Source: Bacteroidales bacterium
GTDB lineage: Bacteria; Bacteroidota; Bacteroidia; Bacteroidales; JAQXIO01
Direction: 5' to 3'
Assembly: GCA_029007825.1 (NCBI GenBank)
Contig: JAQXIO010000057.1
Coordinates: 1 to 40,770 of the forward strand
DNA: 40,770 bases
The position numbers were made by a program, and so were the translations under genes. The notes below the pieces were generated by a model. It saw nothing but the letters and a program-made list of their open reading frames with translations. It did no database searches and had not been told where the DNA came from. This document shows positions 7,985 through 17,047 of the stretch, piece after piece (position 1 is the first letter of the stretch; each line of letters opens with the position of its first letter).

Positions 7985-10327
7985 ATGGCTAAAGATGTGA
8001 AGAATCTGATATTTTATATATTCTTACTCTTAATCTTCGGTTTGCTTATGTATGGCATTGTTGATTTAGGGTCGGGATATAGTGCGGGTAATCAGGCCGC
8101 TTCGACGGAAATAGCATATAATAATGGTGGTTTTCACGGTTTTTTGATGATGTTGGGCGACAGTTTGTCGCATCCTCTTTCGATATTGCTCCTGCAGATA
8201 TTGACGATTCTTTTGGTTGCTCGGCTTTTTAGCTGGATATGCACGAAAATAAACCAGCCCACGGTAATCGGGGAAATACTGGCGGGTATATTTCTGGGGC
8301 CATCCGTTTTGGCTAAAGTTTTACCGGGAGTGTCTGCCTTTCTTTTTGCTCCCGAATCACTGCATAATATTACGATTCTGAGTCAGATAGGTCTGATTCT
8401 TTTCATGTTTGCCATAGGCATGGAACTGGATATCGTCGAAGTAAAGAAAAAACTGAAAGAAACGGTATTGATAAGCCACACTTCTACGATTGTACCGTTT
8501 TTCTTCGGAATGCTGACAGCTTATTGGGTCTATCCTGATTATACGAACGGTACGGTACCATTTGTCTCCTTTGCCCTTTTTGTCGGGATTGCAATGAGTA
8601 TTACCGCCTTTCCTGTATTGGCACGTATTATTCAGGAAAGGGGAATGACGAAATCTCATCTCGGGACTTTGGCATTGGCCAGTGCTGCAAACGGTGACAT
8701 TACGGCATGGTGTGTGTTGGCTGTTGTTATTGCTATAGCACAGGCAGGAACAGTTATCAGTGCGATGTACACGGTTTTATTTACCGTCGCGTATATCCTC
8801 TTTATGTTTTACGTAGTCCGGCCCTTTATGAATGTGATCGGAAATCTGTATCACAATAAGGAAGTGATAAATAAAACGTTCGTTACATTTATTTTTATCG
8901 TACTTATCCTTTCTGCCTTTTTGACCGAAGTGTTAGGCGTGCACGCTTTATTCGGAGCCTTTATAGCCGGAGTGGTAATGCCTGCAAATTTGAAATTTCG
9001 GCAGATTATGACCGATAAGGTGGAAGACGTCTCTTTATCTCTGCTTTTGCCCCTGTTCTTTGTCTCTACAGGATTGAGGACGGAGATAGGTTTGTTGAAT
9101 ACCGTAGAACTGTGGACAATGTGCGGTATCTTCATTTTGGTAGCAATCGTGGGAAAATTCGGCGGAGCTGCATTATCGGCACGTTTTGTCGGAGAGTCAT
9201 GGCATGACAGTTTGCGGATGGGAGCATTGATGAATACGCGCGGATTGATGGAACTGGTCGTTCTTACCATTGGTTATGAAATGGGAATTTTACCTCCTGC
9301 TATCTTTGTAATGCTCGTGTTGATGACGATTGTCACGACTTTCATGACAGCACCATTGCTCGGCGTTATCGATTATTGTTTTGAAGCAGGAAAGAGAATA
9401 AAGGCACGGATGCAACCTCCTAAAGATACGGTGTATAAGTTGTTACTCTCTTTCGGACGTGCCGGCAGCGGAGCCATTATGCTGAAAGTGGCACAGCAAT
9501 TGTTCGGATATGGTAAAAGACCTCTGGAAGTAACGGCTTTACACATGACAGAAGGCACGGATATCAATCCTCTCCATATCGAAGATATAAAAGCGATATC
9601 TTTCGACCCGATAGAGGAAGAGGCGGAAAATCTGAATATGACGATTCAGACACGTTATGAAATATCCAATAATACGACATCCGACATTATAGATATTGTC
9701 AATAATGAAGGATTTGATTTTCTCCTTATCGGTTCGGGCGTGATGCTTTCGAATCTTCCCAGCGATCAGGAAGTAGTGCGGCATAAGCGAAACTTTATAA
9801 TGGAGCGCCTTTTCGGACGGATGAAATCTTCCGAATCGATGTTATTTGGGAATTTCCTGAAAGATAAAACACAAGAGTTCGTTGATAAGGCGCATTGTAG
9901 TGTCGGGGTTTTTGTAAACCGTAATTTTAAGAGTATTTCGAACCTTTTGGTGATTATGTATGGGATTGAAGATTCCTTCCTCCTGTATAATATAGAACGT
10001 TTGGTGCGGAAAGATAATCTGGCTATTACATTAATAGATCCTAATAAGGTAATTGTACAGCATAAAACCATGATGGATAGTTTGAATCGGATAGAAACAA
10101 CCACGAAACGTTTCCGCTTTATTTCGGGACAGACCATCGATTCCGACCTCTTTATACGCTATGACTTTATGTTGATTGGAAGCTATTCATGGCAAACCTT
10201 GGTAAGTCAGGGAGAGAAAATGATTTCAAAGATTCCGTCCTCATTGGTCGTTTATAATTATGTGTCACCGGAGAATGTATCTCAAAAAACAGAAAATAAT
10301 GAAAACGAAAAAATTAATCTTAGCTAA
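7985..10327 (+). CDS. CPA2-family cation/proton antiporter with C-terminal regulatory domain
   Basis: A 780-residue membrane protein of the Kef/CHX-like sodium (or potassium)/proton exchanger family. After a separate N-terminal helix (about residues 8-26), the exchanger core shows the expected segments INQPTVIGEILAGIFLGPS, LILFMFAIGMELD and LASAANGDITAWC, which includes the conserved Asp of the ion site. The last roughly 330 residues are soluble and look like the paired universal-stress-like domains of plant CHX and bacterial homologues (LLSFGRAGSGAIMLKVAQ and later a DFLLIGSG segment). A GTG-started extension from 7919 is unlikely because a -7 box falls within it. The next gene overlaps its 3' end by 29 bases. 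The ion specificity cannot be read from sequence. Confidence 0.88.
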   Translation: MAKDVKNLIFYIFLLLIFGLLMYGIVDLGSGYSAGNQAASTEIAYNNGGFHGFLMMLGDSLSHPLSILLLQILTILLVARLFSWICTKINQPTVIGEILAGIFLGPSVLAKVLPGVSAFLFAPESLHNITILSQIGLILFMFAIGMELDIVEVKKKLKETVLISHTSTIVPFFFGMLTAYWVYPDYTNGTVPFVSFALFVGIAMSITAFPVLARIIQERGMTKSHLGTLALASAANGDITAWCVLAVVIAIAQAGTVISAMYTVLFTVAYILFMFYVVRPFMNVIGNLYHNKEVINKTFVTFIFIVLILSAFLTEVLGVHALFGAFIAGVVMPANLKFRQIMTDKVEDVSLSLLLPLFFVSTGLRTEIGLLNTVELWTMCGIFILVAIVGKFGGAALSARFVGESWHDSLRMGALMNTRGLMELVVLTIGYEMGILPPAIFVMLVLMTIVTTFMTAPLLGVIDYCFEAGKRIKARMQPPKDTVYKLLLSFGRAGSGAIMLKVAQQLFGYGKRPLEVTALHMTEGTDINPLHIEDIKAISFDPIEEEAENLNMTIQTRYEISNNTTSDIIDIVNNEGFDFLLIGSGVMLSNLPSDQEVVRHKRNFIMERLFGRMKSSESMLFGNFLKDKTQEFVDKAHCSVGVFVNRNFKSISNLLVIMYGIEDSFLLYNIERLVRKDNLAITLIDPNKVIVQHKTMMDSLNRIETTTKRFRFISGQTIDSDLFIRYDFMLIGSYSWQTLVSQGEKMISKIPSSLVVYNYVSPENVSQKTENNENEKINLS

Positions 10328-10598
10328 ATTAAATGTGAAACCGGATCAAATTGCTGCTTTTCTGGATTTTGCACCGGCAATAATAAATAATAGTAAAAGC
10401 GAAAGTGGAAATATTTCATATACCCTTTATCGTGAAACCAGCGACGGTAACCGGTTTGTTTTCGTAGAGGAATGGAAGGATCAGGCTGCAATTGATTTTC
10501 ATTTCGCTCAGCCCTATTTTATTGAGTTCGGAGAAAAAAGTAAGGAGATGTTTGTTTCGGCTCCGGATATTAAGATTTACGACGTACCTGCAGAATAA
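10299..10598 (+). CDS. Antibiotic-biosynthesis-monooxygenase (ABM) fold protein
   Basis: A 99-residue single-domain protein. The pattern LAKLNVKPDQIAAFLDFA, SGNISYTLYRE, FVFVEEWKDQAAIDFHFAQPYF and the terminal IYDV is that of the dimeric alpha/beta ABM fold, with the conserved EEW near residue 62 and the His-x-x-x-x-Tyr/Phe segment. The longer frame from 10260 is less likely, since the ATG at 10299 begins right where family homology begins. It overlaps the antiporter gene by 29 bases, so the two are probably co-translated. Such proteins range from quinol monooxygenases to haem or aldehyde handling; the substrate here is unknown. Confidence 0.85.
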   Translation: MKTKKLILAKLNVKPDQIAAFLDFAPAIINNSKSESGNISYTLYRETSDGNRFVFVEEWKDQAAIDFHFAQPYFIEFGEKSKEMFVSAPDIKIYDVPAE

Positions 10599-10611
10599 AC
10601 GGAATATTAAG

Positions 10612-10645
10612 AAAAAAAGCTGTCCGATAAAGGGCAGCCTTTTTC
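10612..10645. terminator. Bidirectional terminator between ABM gene and MATE gene
   Basis: A seven-pair stem, GCTGTCC with GGGCAGC (one G-T pair), a six-base loop, and A/T-runs on both sides. It serves the plus-strand antiporter-ABM unit and the minus-strand MATE gene. Confidence 0.85.
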
Positions 10646-12002
10646 ATGAAATATTATTTTGGAACTTAATCATCGCTTTCGTCAGCTTTAAGAATCTTCT
10701 TAAAAGCAACGTTGCTGCAATACTCAGTCCGAAAATAAATCCGATCCAGATACCTATAGGGCCGAATCCCAAAACTACCCCAAGCAGATAACCGATAGGT
10801 ATATTGATGAATATATACGACATCGCTGCATATATAAACGTAACTTTTACGTCGGCAATACCCCTTAATGCTCCGGCTGCAACACCTTGCAGGCCGTCCG
10901 ATATCTGGAATAATCCTCCCATTATTAACAATTGTGCAGCCATATTGATTACCTGTGGATCGCTCGTGAAGAGTAGGGGAATCTGATTCCTGAACAAGAT
11001 AAGCAAAGTTGCAGTAATCGTATTAGTAAATAATGCAATATGGAAAGAGGCTATACCTGCCGTACGTACCGCTTTATAGTCATGGCTTCCGTATTGATGA
11101 CTTACACGTATGGTGGTGGCAGAAGATATTCCGAGTATCAGCATAAAACAGGTATGCGTCGCATTTGCTCCGATCTGGTGGCCGGCAAGCGCTACGGCAC
11201 CGAACCACCCGACCATAATAGCGGAAAAACTGAATGTCAGCATCTCTATAATCATCTGGAAGGCGATAGGAAAACCTATTTTTGCAATTGCAATAAGTTC
11301 TTTTATTTTAAATGACGTTGCCTTAAACAGATAAAAATAGCGTCTTAGATGTTGATTGTTTAAGAATATAAGAAGGAAAAGTAACGGCATTATAATACGT
11401 GAAAGCAATGTTGCTACACCGGCACCGTTAACACCCATTTTCGGGAATCCGAATTCTCCGTAAATCAGAAAATAGTTGAAGATGATGTTTATTATATTGG
11501 ATATAATGGTAATAACCATTGCTTTTTTTGTATTTCCGATACCCTCCATGAATTGCCGGAAAGCATTGAAGAAAATGTAGGGAATCAAAGAATATACCAG
11601 TAAGCGGTAATAGGGAATTGCAAAACCTATTACGTCCTCCGCTTGTCCCATTTTATCCATAAAGAGAGACAAAGACCATAATAAGGCACAGATAATACAT
11701 CCGATAATTGCGTTCAGAAAAAAAGATTCCCTGAAAATAATAGCGGTACGTTTGAATTTACGCTGTATGAAAAGAGGACCTATGAGAGGTGTAGCCCCCA
11801 ATGAGATTCCGGTTACGAAAACAAAGCCGGGCATAAAGATCGCATTGGCAAATGATACGGCTGCCAGTTCAGGTGTACCTAAATGACCCACCATAATGCT
11901 GTCGGCAAGACCTACCACAGCTCCCCCGAATTGAGAAAGCATGATTGGAAGTGCAACTTTAAGATTTCGTTTATAAAATGGGACGTATTCGCTGAACTTC
12001 AT
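10644..12002 (-). CDS. MATE-family multidrug/sodium antiporter
   Basis: A 452-residue inner-membrane exporter with about twelve transmembrane segments in two similar halves, the normal size for the NorM branch. The first-helix motif LPIMLSQFGGAVVGLADSIMVGHLGTPELAAVS and the half-repeat FPIAFQMIIEMLTFSFSAIMVGWFG are typical of the NorM type. It uses a sodium or proton gradient to expel organic cations or drugs. It starts nine bases after the end of the upstream YidE-like transporter, so the two form an operon. The real substrate cannot be told from sequence. Confidence 0.92.
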   Translation of the reverse strand: MKFSEYVPFYKRNLKVALPIMLSQFGGAVVGLADSIMVGHLGTPELAAVSFANAIFMPGFVFVTGISLGATPLIGPLFIQRKFKRTAIIFRESFFLNAIIGCIICALLWSLSLFMDKMGQAEDVIGFAIPYYRLLVYSLIPYIFFNAFRQFMEGIGNTKKAMVITIISNIINIIFNYFLIYGEFGFPKMGVNGAGVATLLSRIIMPLLFLLIFLNNQHLRRYFYLFKATSFKIKELIAIAKIGFPIAFQMIIEMLTFSFSAIMVGWFGAVALAGHQIGANATHTCFMLILGISSATTIRVSHQYGSHDYKAVRTAGIASFHIALFTNTITATLLILFRNQIPLLFTSDPQVINMAAQLLIMGGLFQISDGLQGVAAGALRGIADVKVTFIYAAMSYIFINIPIGYLLGVVLGFGPIGIWIGFIFGLSIAATLLLRRFLKLTKAMIKFQNNIS

Positions 12003-12011
12003 CTACCTGAT

Positions 12012-13676
12012 TTAAACGAAAAAAAGTATAAGAAGCTGTGCGGTGATAACCCTGAGGAACATAGTGAAGGGATAGACGGTAGCATATCCTATTGAAGGCA
12101 TATCGTTTCCTGCAACACCTGTTGAGTAGGCAAGTGCGGGCGGGTCGGTCGTGCTTCCTGAAATTAATCCCATTAGAGTAAAATAGTTGATTTTAAATAC
12201 ACTTCGTGCAATAGTCCCTACAATTAGAATAGGAATCATAGTTATAGTGACACCGATGGCTACCCAATGCAGCCCGTCACCGTGTACCAATGTATCGACA
12301 AAGCCCGAGCCGGCACCAATGCCTACACAAGCCAGGAAGAGCGTAATGCCGATCTCTCTCAGCATCAGGTTGGCACTCATGGTGGTATAAGTCGTTAAAT
12401 GATAACGATACCCGAAACGTCCTATAAGTATGGATACAATCAGAGGACCTCCAGCCAGACCTAATTTGACAGGATAGGGTATACCAGGAATAACGAATGG
12501 AATGCTTCCCAGAACAACCCCAAGGAAAATACCGATAAAAATTGTAATAATATTGGGCTCGTTAAGTCGTTTCAGTGAGTTCCCAAGTACTTTTTCTACA
12601 TTCTTGATAGCAAATTCGGTACCAACGACCATAACACGGTCGCCCATTTGAAGTGTAAGGTTCGGACTGGCAACCAAATCCATTCCCGCACGGTTTATGC
12701 GGGTTATATTTACTCCGAATGTAGCCCGTAATTTTAGATCGCCCAGTTTTTTCCCGTTTAGATCGCTCTTGGTGATCAGGATTCTTCTTGAAATGAGCTG
12801 ATGTCCCAGTTTATTCCAGTCCATTTCGTTCATATTGATTTCTTGTCCGATAAATGCGGTAATAGCCTTGGCATCTTTTGCCGTGGTAACGACAAAGATT
12901 TTATCGCCTTTATTTAGGGGCGTTTGAGGCGTAGCTATTTCGGCATGATCATTGTGAAATACGCGGGAGATAACGAAATTCCGGTTTATCAGTTGAGAAA
13001 TCTCAGAAATATCTTTTCCGAAAAGGGCAGAATTGAGAACTTCGAGAGAAATCAGGCGGGTCGCATCTTCTTTATGTTCTTTATCCGAAACATTTGCTCC
13101 TTCTTTTTCTAAGGAGATACGGAAAAAATAGCGTATAAGTATTAATGAAAAAATAATACCTACCACTCCCAAAGGATAAGCAACGGCATACCCCAGTGCG
13201 ATATTAGGATCCGTGTCCCCGTACATATCTGAATAGGTTTGTTGGGCAGCCCCTAAACCGGGTGTATTTGTTACGGCTCCCGAGAGGATTCCGACCATCG
13301 TGGCCATAGGGATATGCAATACATAATGAAAAATGATCGTCATTATAACCCCTAAAAAAACTAAAGTAACAGCTAATAAATTGAGCGTGATACCCTCTTT
13401 TTTAAAAGAAGCGAAGAATCCCGGGCCTACCTGCATACCAATGGAAAAAACAAAGAGGATAAGTCCGAATTCCCGGAGGAAATGGAGCGTGTGATGTTCT
13501 ACGGTAAGACCGAAATGTCCGGCGATGATACCGACGAACAAAACCATTGTTGCTCCTAATGAAATGCCTGCAATCTTTAATTTTCCGGCAATGGTTCCTA
13601 ATGCAATAACCAATGCGATGAGCATTACACCGTGAGCAATACTATTCCCAAAAATTAGTTCGTTCAACCAGGCCAT
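12012..13676 (-). CDS. AspT/YidE-family putative transporter with two RCK-C domains
   Basis: A 554-residue membrane protein of the aspartate-alanine exchanger (AAEx) family. The layout is: about five N-terminal helices with the motif GLILFVFSIGMQVGPGF, two central RCK-C (TrkA-C) domains (about residues 205-280 and 290-380; DKIFVVTTAKDA and GDRVMVVGTEFAIKNVE), then five to six C-terminal helices. The paired motifs SGAVTNTPGLGAA and SGSTTDPPALAYS in the two halves are the family signature. The E. coli homologues YidE and YbjL have no firm substrate; AspT swaps aspartate for alanine. It is first gene of a minus-strand pair with the MATE exporter; the -7 box is at 13699-13706. Confidence 0.9.
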   Translation of the reverse strand: MAWLNELIFGNSIAHGVMLIALVIALGTIAGKLKIAGISLGATMVLFVGIIAGHFGLTVEHHTLHFLREFGLILFVFSIGMQVGPGFFASFKKEGITLNLLAVTLVFLGVIMTIIFHYVLHIPMATMVGILSGAVTNTPGLGAAQQTYSDMYGDTDPNIALGYAVAYPLGVVGIIFSLILIRYFFRISLEKEGANVSDKEHKEDATRLISLEVLNSALFGKDISEISQLINRNFVISRVFHNDHAEIATPQTPLNKGDKIFVVTTAKDAKAITAFIGQEINMNEMDWNKLGHQLISRRILITKSDLNGKKLGDLKLRATFGVNITRINRAGMDLVASPNLTLQMGDRVMVVGTEFAIKNVEKVLGNSLKRLNEPNIITIFIGIFLGVVLGSIPFVIPGIPYPVKLGLAGGPLIVSILIGRFGYRYHLTTYTTMSANLMLREIGITLFLACVGIGAGSGFVDTLVHGDGLHWVAIGVTITMIPILIVGTIARSVFKINYFTLMGLISGSTTDPPALAYSTGVAGNDMPSIGYATVYPFTMFLRVITAQLLILFFV

Positions 13677-13698
13677 AAAACTGTCGAATTTTAAGCTG

Positions 13699-13706
13699 CA
13701 AAGATA
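13699..13706 (-). promoter_or_regulatory. -7 box of the YidE-MATE operon
   Basis: TATCTTTG on the minus strand fits TAnnTTTG exactly, 23 bases before the start codon. Confidence 0.7.
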
Positions 13707-13773
13707 GTTATTTTTTTCGTTATCCTAAAGCCCGGTATTTTTTGCTGAATTTTTTATTTGAGAGGTTATTGGC

Positions 13774-14124
13774 CTATGATTCTTTGATATAGAAATAAGC
13801 GGAAAAACCTAATATCCCGATAATCGATAATGAAGATATATAGAATTTTATTGTGCTCATTGATAAAAGATTAGATAAATCGGTCTGAGGTTTATATACA
13901 CATAGCTCGGCTATATAATTGCAAAAAGACATTAAACTTCCGCCGAGTAGGATGATCAGTAAAGCTATCAATAATGATATTGAAAGAATAAAGCACCTGA
14001 AAAACATATTATTCTCAGGAAGTTTTTCCATAATCCTATGAGTGAACTTCTGGTCAGAAAGCTCTTTTTTATGATGATTGAAAATCACTTTCAAAGGATC
14101 GTTCTTTTTTTGAAGAGATTTCAT
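13774..14124 (-). CDS. Small membrane protein behind ECF sigma factor (DUF5056-like, putative anti-sigma)
   Basis: A 116-residue protein: a soluble, Lys-rich N-terminus of about 40 residues (with KFTHRIMEKLPENN), then two transmembrane segments (about 42-65 and 91-112). The KFTHRIMEKLP stretch is the hallmark of the small membrane proteins that follow ECF sigma genes in Bacteroidales (annotated DUF5056). It overlaps the sigma stop by four bases (ATGA), so it is coupled to it. An anti-sigma role is inferred from position and layout; no zinc-binding ASD motif is visible. Confidence 0.7.
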   Translation of the reverse strand: MKSLQKKNDPLKVIFNHHKKELSDQKFTHRIMEKLPENNMFFRCFILSISLLIALLIILLGGSLMSFCNYIAELCVYKPQTDLSNLLSMSTIKFYISSLSIIGILGFSAYFYIKES

Positions 14125-14657
14125 TTTTTATAATCGCTTAAAATGATACTTAATTTTTTCCTGCCTCTGGATAAGTGGGATTTAATAGTGCCGGTCGGCA
14201 AATCCATGACTTTTGCAATATCATGTACACTCATATCGTCAAAATAGAAAAGAGAAAGGATACTTCTTTCTTCTTCTTTTAATTGTTTTAGTGCGACATT
14301 GAGATCCATCGATAATTCGGTTCTCAGATTAGTTTCAGACTGATTCGCAGATAAAGCTAAAACGTCATCATTCTCTCTTGGTTTGGATGAGCGACAATGA
14401 TCGAAGTAAAGATTATAAGCAATGCGGAATAGCCAGGTTTGGAATCCGGCTATTCCTTTGAATGATTGAAGGTTTATATAAGCTTTAATAAAGGCCTCCT
14501 GTGCGATGTCGTCGCTTAATGCCTGATCATTCCGGGTTAGATAAAGTAAATATCGTCGTAGCGATGATTGATACTTATTTACCAGGAACCGATAGGCATT
14601 TTTATCATTTAGAAATAGGATTCGGCCTATATAAAGCAAATCCTCACTTTTGCTCAT
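14121..14657 (-). CDS. ECF-type RNA polymerase sigma factor
   Basis: A 178-residue sigma-70 family protein with only regions 2 and 4. Region 2 spans about residues 24-92 (LVNKYQSSLRRYLLYL, then DDIAQEAFIKAYINLQSFKG and FQTWLFRIAYN). Region 4 spans about residues 125-172 (LKEEERSILSLFYFDDMSVHDIAKVM, then GTIKSHLSRGRKKL, the -35-type recognition helix). It lies between two small membrane proteins, overlapping both, so all three should be made together. The membrane partners suggest an envelope signal. The target genes are not evident. Confidence 0.93.
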   Translation of the reverse strand: MSKSEDLLYIGRILFLNDKNAYRFLVNKYQSSLRRYLLYLTRNDQALSDDIAQEAFIKAYINLQSFKGIAGFQTWLFRIAYNLYFDHCRSSKPRENDDVLALSANQSETNLRTELSMDLNVALKQLKEEERSILSLFYFDDMSVHDIAKVMDLPTGTIKSHLSRGRKKLSIILSDYKK

Positions 14658-15033
14658 TATCTTCAGGTTTCTGTTCCTTTATGTTGTTCTTCTCGGAGAA
14701 ATAAATAATCAGATAACCTATGCCGACAAGGAAAGGAATAAAACTGAAATAAGCGATTCTTGATTCGTCAGTGCCGAAGTAAATCGCAATAAATAAACTG
14801 ATGCCGAGCATAATTAAGATGACTGCTCTTTTTAAAGAATTTTCTGTTTTCGTTTCTGATTTGAAGAAATCCGGCGGTAGACTTACTCCGGCTTCTACAG
14901 CTTTTGCCATCAGGTCATATTTCGATTTTTTACTTCGATATACATAATACGAAATAATGAAAATGAAAGCTATGCCCGAACCGAATACAGAAATAATAGC
15001 GACAATAGGAATTAATTCACTGATGATGTCCAT
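14644..15033 (-). CDS. Small three-helix membrane protein upstream of sigma gene (DUF6249-like)
   Basis: A 129-residue protein with three transmembrane segments: about residues 5-30, 68-87 and 90-112. In between lies a cytoplasmic loop (YRSKKSKYDLMAKAVEAGVSLPPDFF) whose KYDLMAKAVEAG part is typical of the DUF6249 family found next to ECF sigma genes. I chose the ATG at 15033 (MDIISEL), since the longer frame from 15072 adds a non-matching stretch. It overlaps the sigma start by 14 bases and is the first gene of the unit. Function unknown; involvement in sensing is inference. Confidence 0.72.
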   Translation of the reverse strand: MDIISELIPIVAIISVFGSGIAFIFIISYYVYRSKKSKYDLMAKAVEAGVSLPPDFFKSETKTENSLKRAVILIMLGISLFIAIYFGTDESRIAYFSFIPFLVGIGYLIIYFSEKNNIKEQKPEDNEQK

Positions 15034-15386
15034 AGTTATAATTTTTAGTTGAACAATTAAGTTTACGTTCAATAGACGGTTTTAAACCATCGTTTGGTTG
15101 CAGAGCTAAATTTTTTTTGAAAAATTATGAAATGAGAGGCTGATGTTGTTTCTGATTATTGTTTTGCCCTTCTGTATATATAATATTGAATAAAGCTGTA
15201 AAGGCTGATTGAGCGGGAAAAGAATGGATGTGATAGAATTTGTTTTTATAAGAAGGATATTCCGGATTACAATGAGAATAATTGTATGTTCATTGTCATA
15301 CGAAATTCTGTTAACAAGGAACGTAAGAAAAACCGGAGATATTTTTTACAGGTTATTTATAAAAATATCTCCGGTTAATTTTATTG
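15034..15386. other. Intergenic region upstream of sigma unit
   Basis: About 350 AT-rich bases holding the promoter region of the sigma unit and, at its left end by coordinate order 15331-15376, the terminator of the following minus-strand operon. A plus-strand 68-codon frame (15209-15415) runs into that terminator and the neighbouring gene and looks accidental. Close to the sigma unit, TAGCTCTG on minus (around 15105-15112) is one base from the -7 consensus. Confidence 0.5.
15331..15376 (-). terminator. Terminator of the six-gene minus-strand operon
   Basis: A perfect 16-bp stem (AACCGGAGATATTTTT with AAAAATATCTCCGGTT) and a 14-base loop; on the minus strand it leads into TTTTTCTT. It lies 10 bases past the stop of the flavoprotein gene. 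Confidence 0.9.
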
Positions 15387-16361
15387 TTACTCTCGGGAAG
15401 AGTAATAACGCATAAATTGTGTGCGTTCGAATACCGATTGGTCTGTCACGTCAGTGTAGTTCAAACGCCCTTTGTAATCATTGATGCTTTTGACAGAGTT
15501 GTTATCCATCCAATCTGTTATTTTGTTAAGAGCATTCGAAATGAATCCGTTTCCATTTTTGTAGAGGGCACTGCATAAATACACGGCTGAGGCTCCTGAT
15601 AGGATGCATTTTAGAATATCTTCCCAGCTGTTTACACCTGATGATGCGGCTAAATCGGTTTTAGGTAGTTTGGAAGAAACGATACTGCACCACCGCAAAG
15701 TATCGCCCAGATCGGATGATGTGCTGAAAATATCTCCAGACGTAGCCTGCAAAGAGTGTATATCTATATCCGGTTGGTAAAAACGGTTGAAAAATACGAT
15801 ACCGTTCGCACCGCAAACAGATAATTTATTTGCTAAAAGAGGTATGTTGCTGAAATATTTTGCACATTTTACAATAATAGGAATAGAAATCTTTTTCCGT
15901 AAAGATTGAAGCACCTCGATATAAAGACTCTCTAAGTCGTTTTGTGATCCGGTTATATCTGTGAATAAGCGGAAAATATTTAATTCTAAAGCATCTGCAC
16001 CGCTCTCTTCTATTTGTTGTGCAAAATCTATCCACGAATCTCTTTTATAACAGTTGATACTGGCTATAATGGGTATGGAACAGGCCTTTTTTGTCTTTTT
16101 TATTAAATCCAAATGTGCTTGTAGCTCGTGAGACCGGACGTATTGTTCGATATAACCTGCAGCATCCGGATAGTCCGTATCTGGAAGTGTATTGACAGCC
16201 AGTTCCATTTGCTCTTCAAACAAAGATTTCAAAACGATTGCTCCGGCCCCGGCCTTTTCAAGCAATATATTTTTATCGACCGTGTTTGTTAATCCGGAAC
16301 TTCCTATGACGAGAGGATTCCGTAATGATAAACCTGCAAAAGTGGTTTGTAATCGTAACAT
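15387..16361 (-). CDS. Dihydroorotate dehydrogenase-like FMN protein
   Basis: A 324-residue TIM-barrel flavoprotein of the class 1 dihydroorotate dehydrogenase superfamily. Supporting features are the opening TTFAGLSLRNPLVIGSSGLT, the LELNIF strand after a substrate-side loop, IPIIVKCAKYF with the FMN-contacting Lys, and SSGVNSWEDILKCILSGASAVYLCSAL near the phosphate-binding end. It is not plainly pyrD: the NxxxPN-type orotate signature and the usual catalytic loop are not recognisable. Bacteroidota carry this paralogue as a standard gene of unknown reaction. It is last in the minus-strand run from the HAD gene downward, 17 bases after yggS stops, just ahead of a strong terminator. Confidence 0.8.
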   Translation of the reverse strand: MLRLQTTFAGLSLRNPLVIGSSGLTNTVDKNILLEKAGAGAIVLKSLFEEQMELAVNTLPDTDYPDAAGYIEQYVRSHELQAHLDLIKKTKKACSIPIIASINCYKRDSWIDFAQQIEESGADALELNIFRLFTDITGSQNDLESLYIEVLQSLRKKISIPIIVKCAKYFSNIPLLANKLSVCGANGIVFFNRFYQPDIDIHSLQATSGDIFSTSSDLGDTLRWCSIVSSKLPKTDLAASSGVNSWEDILKCILSGASAVYLCSALYKNGNGFISNALNKITDWMDNNSVKSINDYKGRLNYTDVTDQSVFERTQFMRYYSSRE

Positions 16362-16378
16362 ATCTGTAGTATTAATCG

Positions 16379-17047
16379 TTAAATAGTCCTTGCTCCGAAA
16401 ATTTTACTCCCGACCCGTATCATGGTACTCCCTTCTTCTATGGCAATGGGATAATCATCGCTCATACCCATCGAAATTTCATTGAAAGAAGAGATTTCCT
16501 TGAAATAATTATTCTTTAATGTGTCGAAATAACCCTTCAGGGTTTGGAACTCTTTACGTACGACAGCTTCATCGTTTGTAAAAGTTGCCATCCCCATAAC
16601 CCCTCTGATCCGTACATTTGTTAAAAAGCGTATTCCATCATTATTCAGAATATCGGTACATTCCTCTATTGTAAGTCCGTGTTTTGTCTCTTCCGAAGCT
16701 ATATGAAATTGCAATAGAACATCTACGATACGGTTTTGCTTTGCAGCTTCCTGATTTACTTCAGAGAGTAATTTTGCATTGTCGATACTATGGATCATAG
16801 ATATGAACGGGACAATATATTTAACCTTATTTCTTTGTAAAGTTCCGATAAAATGCCATTCGATATCTTTGGGTAGAATTTCTTCTTTGGCCCGCAATTC
16901 CTGCACTCTGCTTTCTCCGAAAATACGTTGCCCGGCTTCGTAAGCCTCTTTTATATTTTCAGCCGGATGAAACTTCGAAACAGCAACCAGCGTCACGCTA
17001 TCGGGTAAAGAGGCTTTTAGCTGCCGTATCTCTGTTTTAATGCTCAT
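16379..17047 (-). CDS. yggS: YggS/PLPBP-family pyridoxal-phosphate homeostasis protein
   Basis: A 222-residue single-domain TIM-barrel protein that holds PLP without a known reaction and keeps free PLP and amino-acid pools in balance. Lys25 in LVAVSKFHP is the Schiff-base Lys; GESRVQELRAK, WHFIGTLQRNKVKYI, SMIHSIDN and the C-terminal SMGMSDDYPIAIEEGSTMIRVGSKIFG (phosphate-binding loop) are all present. The ATG at 17047 fits the family length; a longer frame to 17083 adds a non-homologous stretch that lies over the upstream gene. The start overlaps the DUF4494 gene by 11 bases. Confidence 0.95.
   Translation of the reverse strand: MSIKTEIRQLKASLPDSVTLVAVSKFHPAENIKEAYEAGQRIFGESRVQELRAKEEILPKDIEWHFIGTLQRNKVKYIVPFISMIHSIDNAKLLSEVNQEAAKQNRIVDVLLQFHIASEETKHGLTIEECTDILNNDGIRFLTNVRIRGVMGMATFTNDEAVVRKEFQTLKGYFDTLKNNYFKEISSFNEISMGMSDDYPIAIEEGSTMIRVGSKIFGARTI

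Noticed and set aside
15209..15415. 68-codon plus-strand frame in the gap upstream of the sigma unit
   Set aside because: It runs through the terminator hairpin and into the end of the neighbouring gene, has no promoter box and shows no family likeness.
15387..16361. pyrD (true dihydroorotate dehydrogenase)
   Set aside because: Fold and FMN features agree, but the orotate-binding signature is not recognisable and no electron-transfer partner gene (pyrK) is beside it.
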